A DNA stretch of 64,000 nucleotides, taken from contig NZ_JARGYU010000002.1 in the NCBI RefSeq assembly GCF_034471385.1, positions 272,045-336,044 on the forward strand. Direction: 5' to 3'. Below the pieces are notes generated by a model. It was not told where the DNA came from. It searched no databases and was given only the letters and a program-made list of their open reading frames with translations. Positions 1 through 7,573 of this stretch are shown piece after piece. This stretch comes from Lyticum sinuosum (GTDB taxonomy: Bacteria > Pseudomonadota > Alphaproteobacteria > Rickettsiales > Midichloriaceae). Each line of letters starts with the position of its first letter. The stretch's first letter is position 1. Made by a program: the position numbers and the translations under genes.

Positions 1-130
1 ATGTTAAATTTTATTTAATTGCTAATATAACAAAAACTAATGCGTTGCTTATTGTTTAATAATTGATTAATATTTAATATTAGTTTAATATAATCTGTCA
101 AATACTTATTTAACATATTAGAAGAAATAT

Positions 131-967
131 ATGTTAAAAAAATTACAAAAAGCTATTTCAAATATAGAAATATATAATCCTTTAGTATTAAATCTTATAA
201 ATTCTCATTTCGCATATCTAATTTCTACTGGCTTAAGCACTTTTGGTGTTTCTGATCATCATATTGATATGAGATATATTAACTTTTCATTTAATGAGTT
301 TTTAAAAAGGTTTAATAAATCAAAGGTTATTTTAAACATAGATCTTCAAGAATTATTACTTTTTCCTAATTCTTGGCTATGGGATGCTATAATTGATAAT
401 AATCATGAAAAAAATTATCAAATTATTATTGGAATTAAAGATAGTATCTGTCTTTACGAATTATTGAATAGTAATGATAAAAAAATTTATCATCTTATGG
501 ATAATGTATTTAAATATCCTAATATTATTGTTTATAAACAAGAACAAATTAAATCTCAATTTTGTATTGAGAATTTAATAAAAAAAAGAATTGGTTTTAT
601 TTATAATAAAGAGTTAGTTTTTATTGAATTTTTTAATAATAAAATTAGCCTTTTCACTAAAATAAATGTAGAGCATATTCCTATAATTCCTAATTATTTT
701 AAGTCTTTACCTGGATTATTTGAATTATTTAATGCAATACTATCATCTTTTGTTTGTGGTTCTGGTAGTGGTATTATAGAATCTGCAGTTATGTCATCTT
801 TATATTTTTATTGTTGTATGTCATATGCTGAAGAAATTTGTCGTAATCATTATAAACAGAAAAATATATTCCCTACTTCTTTTATAAATGCTGTAGTTGA
901 TTCTTTTTATGAAGTTAATTGGAATCATGTTGAAAAAATTATAAATAATTGGGAATTTAAATTATAG
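131..967 (+). CDS. Conserved-looking protein of unknown function
   Basis: I do not recognise this 278-residue protein. It starts at an ATG after a purine-rich stretch (gaagaaat) and reads without interruption to TAG. No signal peptide is evident. The C-terminal third looks most constrained: a Gly/Ser-rich segment (CGSGSGIIESAV, about residues 213-224), a Cys/Tyr-rich helix, then a charged helix with EEICRNHY near residue 236 and an aromatic end. It lies 45 bases before ubiG on the same strand and may be cotranscribed with it. A COQ9-type role was considered because of that neighbour, but I cannot see the COQ9 sequence pattern. Confidence 0.6.
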   Translation: MLKKLQKAISNIEIYNPLVLNLINSHFAYLISTGLSTFGVSDHHIDMRYINFSFNEFLKRFNKSKVILNIDLQELLLFPNSWLWDAIIDNNHEKNYQIIIGIKDSICLYELLNSNDKKIYHLMDNVFKYPNIIVYKQEQIKSQFCIENLIKKRIGFIYNKELVFIEFFNNKISLFTKINVEHIPIIPNYFKSLPGLFELFNAILSSFVCGSGSGIIESAVMSSLYFYCCMSYAEEICRNHYKQKNIFPTSFINAVVDSFYEVNWNHVEKIINNWEFKL

Positions 968-1012
968 ATTTTATATTTAATATATATTTGATAATATGTT
1001 AATAAATAGTTT

Positions 1013-1960
1013 ATGAATAAATTATTTCACAAATTTTTTAATAATTTAAATAATTATAGTAGTAATAAAGATGAAAGCAATAATTTCAATATAAATTCTA
1101 CTAACTTTAACACAGAAATTTATGAAAATATTTATAATTCATCAAATCTAGTAGAGAATCTTTTTGCAAAATATTCCTCAGAATGGTGGAAATCTGATGG
1201 ACCAATGTCTATGCTTCACTATATGAATATTATTCGTCTAAATTATATAAACGATATTGTAAATACAGTGTTTGGTAATGATAAGAAATTAGATATTATT
1301 GATATAGGATGTGGAGGTGGATTACTTAGTATCCCTTTGGCTAGAATTGGTCATAGTGTTGTTGGTTTAGATATTGAAGAAGATCTTATAAGTATAGCCA
1401 AAAATAAACTGGAAGAGATAAAAATCAGAAAAAATATAGAAAGAAAAAAAAATTATAAAGAATCAGATGCAAAATTTTTTGTATGTGATGCATCAAAAAA
1501 AGAACAACTAAATGATATTATAAAAAATAAGTTTGATATTGTAATAATGATGGAAATTATTGAACATGTAAAAGAAAAAGAAGATTTTCTATTAAATTGT
1601 ATAAATTTACTAAAACCTGGAGGAATTGTTTTTTTATCAACAATAAATAGGAATTTAACTTCATTTTTTAAAGCAATAGTTTGTGCAGAATATATTATTA
1701 AATGTGTTCCTAAAAAAACACACAATTATATAGATTTTATTAAACCAAATGAAATATTAGAAATTTTTGAAAAAGTTAAAAATTATGGAATAAATGAAGA
1801 TAATACAAATTCTCATACAAATAATAAACATAAATATAATAATAATTATTATATAATTGATATATCTGGTATAAAATATAATATTTTTAATAAAAAATTA
1901 TCAATAAGTAATAAAATAGATACAAATTATTTAATGTGTTTAGGATTTTATCCTAATTAA
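1013..1960 (+). CDS. ubiG: Ubiquinone biosynthesis O-methyltransferase UbiG
   Basis: SAM-dependent O-methyltransferase of the late ubiquinone pathway, methylating catechol-type polyprenyl intermediates. The family opening is visible at residues 57-80 (EWWKSDGPMSMLHYMN then RLNYI), followed by SAM-binding motif I (DIGCGGG, 97-103) and the acidic end of the next strand (GLDIEE, about 118). A second methyltransferase block appears at MMEIIEHV, and the post-II region LLKPGGIVFLSTINR is well kept. It has 315 residues against roughly 240-250 for the family; the excess is an Asn-rich N-terminal leader and an Asn-rich insertion near residues 260-285. Cytoplasmic or membrane-associated. Confidence 0.9.
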   Translation: MNKLFHKFFNNLNNYSSNKDESNNFNINSTNFNTEIYENIYNSSNLVENLFAKYSSEWWKSDGPMSMLHYMNIIRLNYINDIVNTVFGNDKKLDIIDIGCGGGLLSIPLARIGHSVVGLDIEEDLISIAKNKLEEIKIRKNIERKKNYKESDAKFFVCDASKKEQLNDIIKNKFDIVIMMEIIEHVKEKEDFLLNCINLLKPGGIVFLSTINRNLTSFFKAIVCAEYIIKCVPKKTHNYIDFIKPNEILEIFEKVKNYGINEDNTNSHTNNKHKYNNNYYIIDISGIKYNIFNKKLSISNKIDTNYLMCLGFYPN

Positions 1961-2035
1961 TTTTTTATTTAAAAATTTAGTTTTATAAAAATTTTATTAG
2001 ATATTTTTATTAAAAATTAGATTGAATTATTATTT

Positions 2036-2950
2036 ATGTCTAAAATAATATCAATTCTAGAAGCAAAAAGTCTTATTGAATATAAAAAAGCATATTCTCT
2101 TATGACTAGTTTACATTATTGTTTATTTAAATATCAAAATCCTTTATATTATTTAAATAATTCAGATTATTCTACTTTTTTAAATTTTAATAATTATAAT
2201 CAAATTAATTATAATAAAATATATGATAATAATAAAAAGAATAATGATAATTTTATAGGATATATATTAATTCTAGAACATCCAACTATTTATAGTATAG
2301 GCTGTAATACCCCATCTGATCAAATCCAAAAACTACAATCTATAATTTCTCCTGAAATTATTCACTTTTCTGATCGTGGAGGCATGATAACCTGTCATGC
2401 TCCAGGTCAAAAAGTTGTATATTTTATTATCAATTTGATTGAATTTTTCTCACCATTTAGTGCAGATATCAAAAAGTTTATTATAATTATACAAAGTTTT
2501 TTTTCACTTTTCTTGAAAAATTATTGTAATATCGATACAAAACAAATAAATAATTATCCAGGATTATGGATTCATAACTATAATAATTTTAATTATTCTG
2601 AGCATTTTGATAACTATAAACTTAATTCTAATAAAAATAATAATGAAAAAAATCAAAATGACTTTATATCTCAGAATTATAAAAAAATATTATTCTTAGG
2701 ATTAAAAGTTAAAAATTCTATTACTTATCATGGAATAAGCTTGAATATTCATCAACAAAGTCATCATTTTGCAAAAATATCTCATGCTTGTGGAATAAAA
2801 GATTGTATTATTACATCAATTGAAGAAGAAATTAAATATAAGTCTATTTATATTAATAATTTAAATATAAATCAAATATTTACACATTATATTGGTAATT
2901 TTATACATTATTATGATGATTATATAAAATATTCCAATAAAATATTCTAA
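2036..2950 (+). CDS. lipB: Octanoyltransferase LipB (lipoyl synthesis)
   Basis: Transfers octanoyl from acyl carrier protein to lipoyl domains of 2-oxoacid dehydrogenases, the first step of de novo lipoylation. LEHPTIYSIG (80-89) matches the family opening. The signature loop reads RGGMITCHAPGQ (114-125), whereas the usual form is RGGxxTYHGPGQ, so Tyr is Cys and Gly is Ala here. Lysine strand KKILFLGLKVKNSITYHGIS and the catalytic-Cys segment SHACGIKDCIITSIEEE are present. The protein has 304 residues against about 210-230, with Asn/Tyr-rich insertions near 40-72 and 185-215. Probably functional, but the changed loop makes activity less certain. Confidence 0.85.
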   Translation: MSKIISILEAKSLIEYKKAYSLMTSLHYCLFKYQNPLYYLNNSDYSTFLNFNNYNQINYNKIYDNNKKNNDNFIGYILILEHPTIYSIGCNTPSDQIQKLQSIISPEIIHFSDRGGMITCHAPGQKVVYFIINLIEFFSPFSADIKKFIIIIQSFFSLFLKNYCNIDTKQINNYPGLWIHNYNNFNYSEHFDNYKLNSNKNNNEKNQNDFISQNYKKILFLGLKVKNSITYHGISLNIHQQSHHFAKISHACGIKDCIITSIEEEIKYKSIYINNLNINQIFTHYIGNFIHYYDDYIKYSNKIF

Positions 2951-3003
2951 AATTAAAATTTCACAAAAAATATTATAAGAAATATAAAAAATATTAAATT
3001 TTA

Positions 3004-3690
3004 TTAATGAGAAAATATATATTCTCCAGATAAATTTAAAAGATCACAATCAGAAAGATATGGCACAAAATCAAAAGCAGCTTGTGCTATTTCCATACGA
3101 CCTTCTCGAACCAATATTTCTGAAAGTTTTTCTGCTAAATGATGTAAATAAAAAACATCATAAGCTGCATATTCTAATTGTTTATCAGATAAACTATTTT
3201 TACCCCAATCAGATGTTTGTTGTTCTTTTGATATTTTAACACCTAATAAATCATAACATAGGTCTCTTAAACTATGACTACGGCAAAAAGTTAAAGCTAA
3301 ACGAGCAGCAATTTTTGTACAAAAAACATTATTAATTCTATCATTTTTAGAATTAATTTTATTATTTTTTTCTATAAAATAGTTATTTTTTAAGAAACAA
3401 GATGCAAAATTACGATGTAAAATCGCTATATCAAAACGTGCAAAATGAAAAATTTTTTTATAATTATCATCAAATAAAACTTTACATAAGTTTGGAGATT
3501 TAGGTGCAAATTCTGTCATCTGAATAAGATGAATACAATCAGATCCATCAGTAATTTGAACTAAGCATAATCTGTCTCTATGGGGCTGTAAACCCATTGC
3601 TTCTGTATCAATTGCAATTGTATAGTCAAGTGATAAATCATCTGGGAGATCATTTTTATGTACTAAAATACGCTTATTTTTTATTTTCAT
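3004..3690 (-). CDS. rnd: Ribonuclease D, short single-domain form
   Basis: 3'-5' exoribonuclease of the DEDDy superfamily, expected in 3' trimming of tRNA and other stable RNAs. ExoI contains AIDTEAMGL (D28, E30), exoII is FHFARFDIAIL, and exoIII is YAAYDVFYLH with the Y-x3-D arrangement. The internal block SLRDLCYDLLG...SDWGKNSLSDKQLEYAAYDV is typical of the family. At 228 residues it lacks the HRDC domains of E. coli RNase D, as is usual in alphaproteobacteria. An Asn/Lys-rich insertion lies around residues 103-118. It has its own spacing from the downstream adenylate kinase gene (100 bases). Confidence 0.9.
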   Translation of the reverse strand: MKIKNKRILVHKNDLPDDLSLDYTIAIDTEAMGLQPHRDRLCLVQITDGSDCIHLIQMTEFAPKSPNLCKVLFDDNYKKIFHFARFDIAILHRNFASCFLKNNYFIEKNNKINSKNDRINNVFCTKIAARLALTFCRSHSLRDLCYDLLGVKISKEQQTSDWGKNSLSDKQLEYAAYDVFYLHHLAEKLSEILVREGRMEIAQAAFDFVPYLSDCDLLNLSGEYIFSH

Positions 3691-3790
3691 TTATATTTGT
3701 TATTTTTTTTATATATTAAACATTATTAAATTTTTTCACTTTTTCATTAATCTTTAAATAAAAATTTAAATAAAAAATAATATTGTTAAG

Positions 3791-4609
3791 TTAATTAATA
3801 ATATTTTCTAATGATGATTTCATTACTTGATTATTTTCTGTTATATATGAGATAAAATAATCTATACTATTTGTAATTTTCTTAGAAACCTCTTCTACAT
3901 TACCATGGCTTTTGATATCAACTATTATAAAGTTGCTATGATTTTTAAAATAATCTATAACTGCATCACTATGTTTGTGATATGTTGTAAGTCTTTTATT
4001 AAATGTACGTGGATTATCATCAGATCTAATTACTTCATCACCATGACAATTAGTACAGATAGATCCTTTAATCATACCAGCGTTACATTTACCACATTCA
4101 GCACGTTTGATCATTCTAGCTTTAAGTACGTTATCACTAACATCTAAATTTAGAATAATATTCACATTATTAGGATCTTTACTCAAAATATTTTTAATTT
4201 GTTCTGCTTGATATCTAGAACGAGGTGCTCCATCAAGAATATATCCATTCCTACAGTCTTTTTGACTAATTCTATTATTTATTAATTCCATTGTTATTTG
4301 AGGTGGAACTAAACCACCTTTTTGCATAATATCTCCCATTTCTCTTCCTAATTTACTTCCAGATTTTACTTCATCTCTCATAATATCCCCAACTGATATA
4401 TGAGGAATTTTATATTTTTTTGATATAATAGAAGCATGTGTTCCCTTCCCAGAACTAGGAGCACCTATCATTATAATATATAATTTATGATCTTTATAAT
4501 TATTATTATTTGTTAATGCATTCTGTTTTGAACATGCAGTTATTACGATTAATAATAAAAAAATTAGAGATTTTTTTATAAAATTTAATAAAAAATTTTT
4601 TATAATCAT
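3791..4609 (-). CDS. adk: Adenylate kinase with predicted lipoprotein signal peptide
   Basis: Adenylate kinases interconvert AMP, ATP and ADP. The kinase core begins near residue 42: P-loop GAPSSGKGT (49-57), ISVGDIMRDE with R78, LDGAPRSRYQAEQ with R130, a LID with four cysteines (C172, C175, C185, C188) likely binding a metal, then IRSDDNPRTFNKRL with R195 and R206. The odd part is residues 1-26: two lysine groups, a hydrophobic run IFLLLIVITAC and a lipobox ending at C26, followed by an Asn-rich linker. The only internal Met before the P-loop is M47, which would delete the first strand, so the extension is part of the gene. This predicts membrane-anchored, exported adenylate kinase. The P-loop and the GFPRT-type motif are slightly altered (GAPSS, GAPRS). 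Confidence 0.85.
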   Translation of the reverse strand: MIIKNFLLNFIKKSLIFLLLIVITACSKQNALTNNNNYKDHKLYIIMIGAPSSGKGTHASIISKKYKIPHISVGDIMRDEVKSGSKLGREMGDIMQKGGLVPPQITMELINNRISQKDCRNGYILDGAPRSRYQAEQIKNILSKDPNNVNIILNLDVSDNVLKARMIKRAECGKCNAGMIKGSICTNCHGDEVIRSDDNPRTFNKRLTTYHKHSDAVIDYFKNHSNFIIVDIKSHGNVEEVSKKITNSIDYFISYITENNQVMKSSLENIIN

Positions 4610-4885
4610 TTTTTTTAATATATTATATTAACTTAAATTAGAACAAGTTCAACAATATTATTCATACTTCTGACTGTCAATAATATTAATATTAATATAA
4701 TTCATGATTATAGAAAATATTATATAAATTTTATAATTAAAAAATTATTATATAATTAATACGTAAAAATTATATATAAAATAGATTCTTTAAATTAATC
4801 ATCTAATTTTAAGGAAATAAACCTTAAATATATAATATGTTTTATTATTATAAGTAGTAATTTTATTCTTTAAAAAGCTTTATTT

Positions 4886-6178
4886 TTAATTTTTATTTTT
4901 ATCAATTGTAAATCCATTTACAGAATTTATTTTTTGTGTTAATAATCCTATTTTGTATGCAGTATTTCTATTTATATTTAAAAGGTTTACAACAATTCTA
5001 GTAGCTGTATTTAAAGGAATTTGGTATTCAAAAAGAGATTGAAATATTTTTTTAGCAGAATTTTCAATTTTAGCAATATTTTCAATAATATTACTTTCAA
5101 TATTATTTTCTTTTACATCGCTACATAATACATTGCTCTTTATAAAATTTTTTATAGAGTCCTGCATATTATCATTATTATTATCATTATTTATAGTTTT
5201 TATATTATTTATAATATGATTACATTTCTTATTTTGCGTATGTTGCATTATATTGTTGTTTTCAATATTGCTTTGATGATACTCTATTACTTCTTTTTTA
5301 TGTAATTGAATATTGTCTTCAAGTGTTTTATTATCTTGAGAAATAATAAGAACTATTTCCCCTTTTATTATTTCTCTTTTATTATAAAGAATAAAAATAT
5401 TTTCAATAGTATCAAAAATAATTTCTTCATGCATTTTCGTCATTTCTCTTCCTATACAAATCATATGTTTACTACCAAAAATATCTAATATCTTATACAA
5501 AGTATCTAATATACGATATGGGCTTTCTAAAATGATTACATTAGTATCTAATTCCTTTAAGTATTCTAACTTATTTTTCTTTTGAGAGCTTTTTTTTGGA
5601 AGAAATCCAACAAATAACCAGTTATCACCAAGAACACCACTAACTGACATAGCAGCAGATATAGAGCTAGGCCCAGGTATTGGTATAACTCGAATATTGC
5701 TTATTTTAGCTCTATATATTAATATAGATCCTGGATCTGATATAGTTGGAGTCCCAGCATCACTTACTAATGATACTTTTTTTCCACTATTCAATAAGTT
5801 TAATGCATAATCTATATTATGATCAAAATCATGAAATGAGATAATTTTTTGTGATTTTATATTATAAAAATTTAATATTTTATGAGTTATAATTGTATTT
5901 TCAGCTAAAATAATATCACTACTACTTAATATAGCTAGACCACGCAATGTAATATCATAAAGATTTCCTATAGGTGTAGCGACAACATAAAGACATCCAC
6001 CAGATGGAATATTTTGTTGATTAATCACGAAATCTATCATTTTTTGCCAAGATGGGATGTCATTATTAAGATTTTTTTCGCTTAAGTTAATAAATTCATT
6101 TTTATCTATAGTATTAGTTTTAGATAAATTATTATTATTATATATTTTTATTTTATTTTTCTTTCTTTTTATATTCAT
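4886..6178 (-). CDS. rsmI: 16S rRNA (cytidine-1402 2'-O) methyltransferase RsmI
   Basis: SAM-dependent tetrapyrrole-methylase-fold enzyme that 2'-O-methylates C1402 in the 16S rRNA decoding centre. Motifs in order: VATPIGNLYDITLRG (66-80), ILAENTIITHKIL, SLVSDAGTPTISDPG, IPGPSSISAAMSVSG, FVGFLPKK and ILESPYRILDTL, all characteristic of RsmI. The C-terminal RsmI helix-turn-helix is seen as IPLNTATRIVVNLLNINRNTAYKIGL. It has 430 residues against about 280-300: there is an Asn/Lys N-terminal leader of about 55 residues and a low-complexity Asn-rich insertion of roughly 100 residues between catalytic and C-terminal domains. Confidence 0.92.
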   Translation of the reverse strand: MNIKRKKNKIKIYNNNNLSKTNTIDKNEFINLSEKNLNNDIPSWQKMIDFVINQQNIPSGGCLYVVATPIGNLYDITLRGLAILSSSDIILAENTIITHKILNFYNIKSQKIISFHDFDHNIDYALNLLNSGKKVSLVSDAGTPTISDPGSILIYRAKISNIRVIPIPGPSSISAAMSVSGVLGDNWLFVGFLPKKSSQKKNKLEYLKELDTNVIILESPYRILDTLYKILDIFGSKHMICIGREMTKMHEEIIFDTIENIFILYNKREIIKGEIVLIISQDNKTLEDNIQLHKKEVIEYHQSNIENNNIMQHTQNKKCNHIINNIKTINNDNNNDNMQDSIKNFIKSNVLCSDVKENNIESNIIENIAKIENSAKKIFQSLFEYQIPLNTATRIVVNLLNINRNTAYKIGLLTQKINSVNGFTIDKNKN

Positions 6179-6554
6179 ATATTTTATATAAATTCTTTTT
6201 CAAAAACAGTATTAATTTCAACTAATTGATATAAGTAGACATTTTATATAAGAAAAAAATAATATCTAATTATTTTCATAAATATTTTCATAAATTTTAT
6301 ATCTTTTATATCTAACTGCTTTATCAGTTAAAATACTTATATTGATAGACTTATATGATAGATATTGTATATGAAATATGAATATAAAGAATTTTCAATA
6401 TTTTTTTATTTTATACTAATAATTATATAAAAATAATTCAGTAATAATTTTATTTTAAGAATATAATTTTTATGCTTGATTATGATATAATGATTTGTTA
6501 TGATAAATTTAAGGTTATTTTGTGATCTTAATTGTAAGTTTGTATTTTAATTAC
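6179..6554 (+). other. Intergenic region upstream of tRNA-Gln
   Basis: This 376-base AT-rich spacer lies between the divergently oriented rsmI and tRNA-Gln. It holds no reading frame that I can support. A TATAAT hexamer at 6486-6491 could be part of a promoter for the tRNA, but no convincing -35 element accompanies it. Confidence 0.4.
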
Positions 6555-6629
6555 TGGGGTATAGCCAAGTGGCAAGGCACTGGTTTTTGATACCAGCATT
6601 CGGTGGTTCGAATCCATCTACCCCAGCCA
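6555..6629 (+). tRNA. tRNA-Gln (anticodon TTG)
   Basis: The acceptor stem TGGGGTA pairs with TACCCCA; the anticodon arm CTGGT-TTTTGAT-ACCAG gives anticodon TTG (CAA/CAG Gln). The T arm carries GGTTCGAATCC. The sequence continues GCCA, so the 3' CCA is encoded. It resembles E. coli tRNA-Gln along most of its length. Confidence 0.97.
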
Positions 6630-6775
6630 CTATTTTTTCATCTGACTTACTACTTTTTTTACACTATATCAGTTTTTATAGTACTACTATAAATGATTAT
6701 TGGCGCTTTAAGCTATTAAAATAATGATTTATTTGTATTTGTACAAAATTTCTGATATCATGCTAAATCATGTAT

Positions 6776-6851
6776 GCCCAGATAGCTCAGTCGGTAGAGC
6801 AAAGGACTGAAAATCCTTGTGTCGGCGGTTCGATTCCGCCTCTGGGCACCA
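6776..6851 (+). tRNA. tRNA-Phe (anticodon GAA)
   Basis: The acceptor GCCCAGA pairs with TCTGGGC, followed by A73 and an encoded CCA. The anticodon arm AAGGA-CTGAAAA-TCCTT gives GAA. The D arm (AGCTCAGTCGGTAGAGC) and T arm (GCGGTTCGATTCCGC) are canonical. Confidence 0.98.
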
Positions 6852-7171
6852 CTTTTATTTTATATATCTTTATCAAAAATAATATAAATATAAAAGTTTC
6901 AAATTATTATAAAATTATAATAAAATTAATTGATTTTTTATTTTGTTTTTGTAATTTATTACATTTAATTTTATTGGTATTGAATACCAATTATATTTTA
7001 TAAAATATTTTTTTCATATTCTAGTTTTCAAAATAAATTACACTATTTAAAGTAGTTTTATATAGTGTGGTTGATATATAAAATTAATTATTTTATAATA
7101 TTATTTAATTATAACAAGTATTAGCATTTGTTATTACTCAATTTTTAAATATTATTAGATTCATTAAAATA
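6852..7171 (+). other. Intergenic region after tRNA-Phe
   Basis: A 320-base AT-rich spacer. A frame running out of tRNA-Phe into it is a translation of the tRNA itself and not a gene. I see no promoter, RNA or repeat I can support. Confidence 0.4.
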
Positions 7172-7489
7172 ATGGCAGCTGATGATCGTAGAGTATTAAA
7201 TTTTAAAATTCCATGCTTTTTTGGTGGACAAAAAAGTGATATTGATATATACATTGGGCGCCCTAAAGAAGAGAATAATCCAATATATTTTCAAAATAAA
7301 TTTATTCAAGATACAAAAGGTGGCAATATTCCAAATGAAGTTATAGAAAGCTTATCAAAATTACAGAATCTTTCTAAAATACATAATGTGTCATTTCAAG
7401 AATTATGTGAAAGTGCATTTGCCGCTATAACTTATGATAAAGACATTAATGATTTAAATGATGAAACTCCACCTTTTGATGAAGATTAA
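7172..7489 (+). CDS. DUF2610 domain protein
   Basis: This 105-residue cytoplasmic protein begins MAADDRRVLNFKIPCFFGG, which I recognise as the DUF2610 family, a small family of unknown function known mainly from Rickettsiales and relatives. The N-terminal half forms short beta-like segments (RVLNFKIPCFF, DIDIYIGRP) and the C-terminal half is helical (EVIESLSKLQNLSKIHNVSFQELCESAFAA), ending in an acidic tail (DETPPFDED). There is no signal peptide or membrane segment. The gene is followed 84 bases later by the GAPDH gene on the same strand. Confidence 0.85.
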   Translation: MAADDRRVLNFKIPCFFGGQKSDIDIYIGRPKEENNPIYFQNKFIQDTKGGNIPNEVIESLSKLQNLSKIHNVSFQELCESAFAAITYDKDINDLNDETPPFDED

Positions 7490-7573
7490 TATATAATTCC
7501 TTGATTATCATTAATTTTATCAGTTATTTATAGAAAATAACTATATTTTATAGATGAAAAATTCAATATTAAA

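Noticed and set aside
131..967. COQ9-like ubiquinone protein.
   Set aside because: Suggested only by the neighbouring ubiG; the COQ9 N-terminal helix-turn-helix pattern is not visible.
3791..4609. Reading the adenylate kinase signal peptide as a mis-called start.
   Set aside because: No alternative ATG precedes the first beta strand; M47 would remove it. The lipobox and basic N-region are coherent, so the extension is more likely real, though experimental proof is lacking.
6739..6767. Promoter for tRNA-Phe (ttgtac, 17-base gap, gctaaa).
   Set aside because: Spacing is right, but the -10 matches the consensus at only three of six positions; in DNA this AT-rich such matches occur by chance.
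6770..7003. A 77-residue plus-strand frame starting MYAQIAQSVEQRTENPCVG.
   Set aside because: Its first part is a translation of tRNA-Phe, a well-known false gene, and the rest is AT-rich low complexity.
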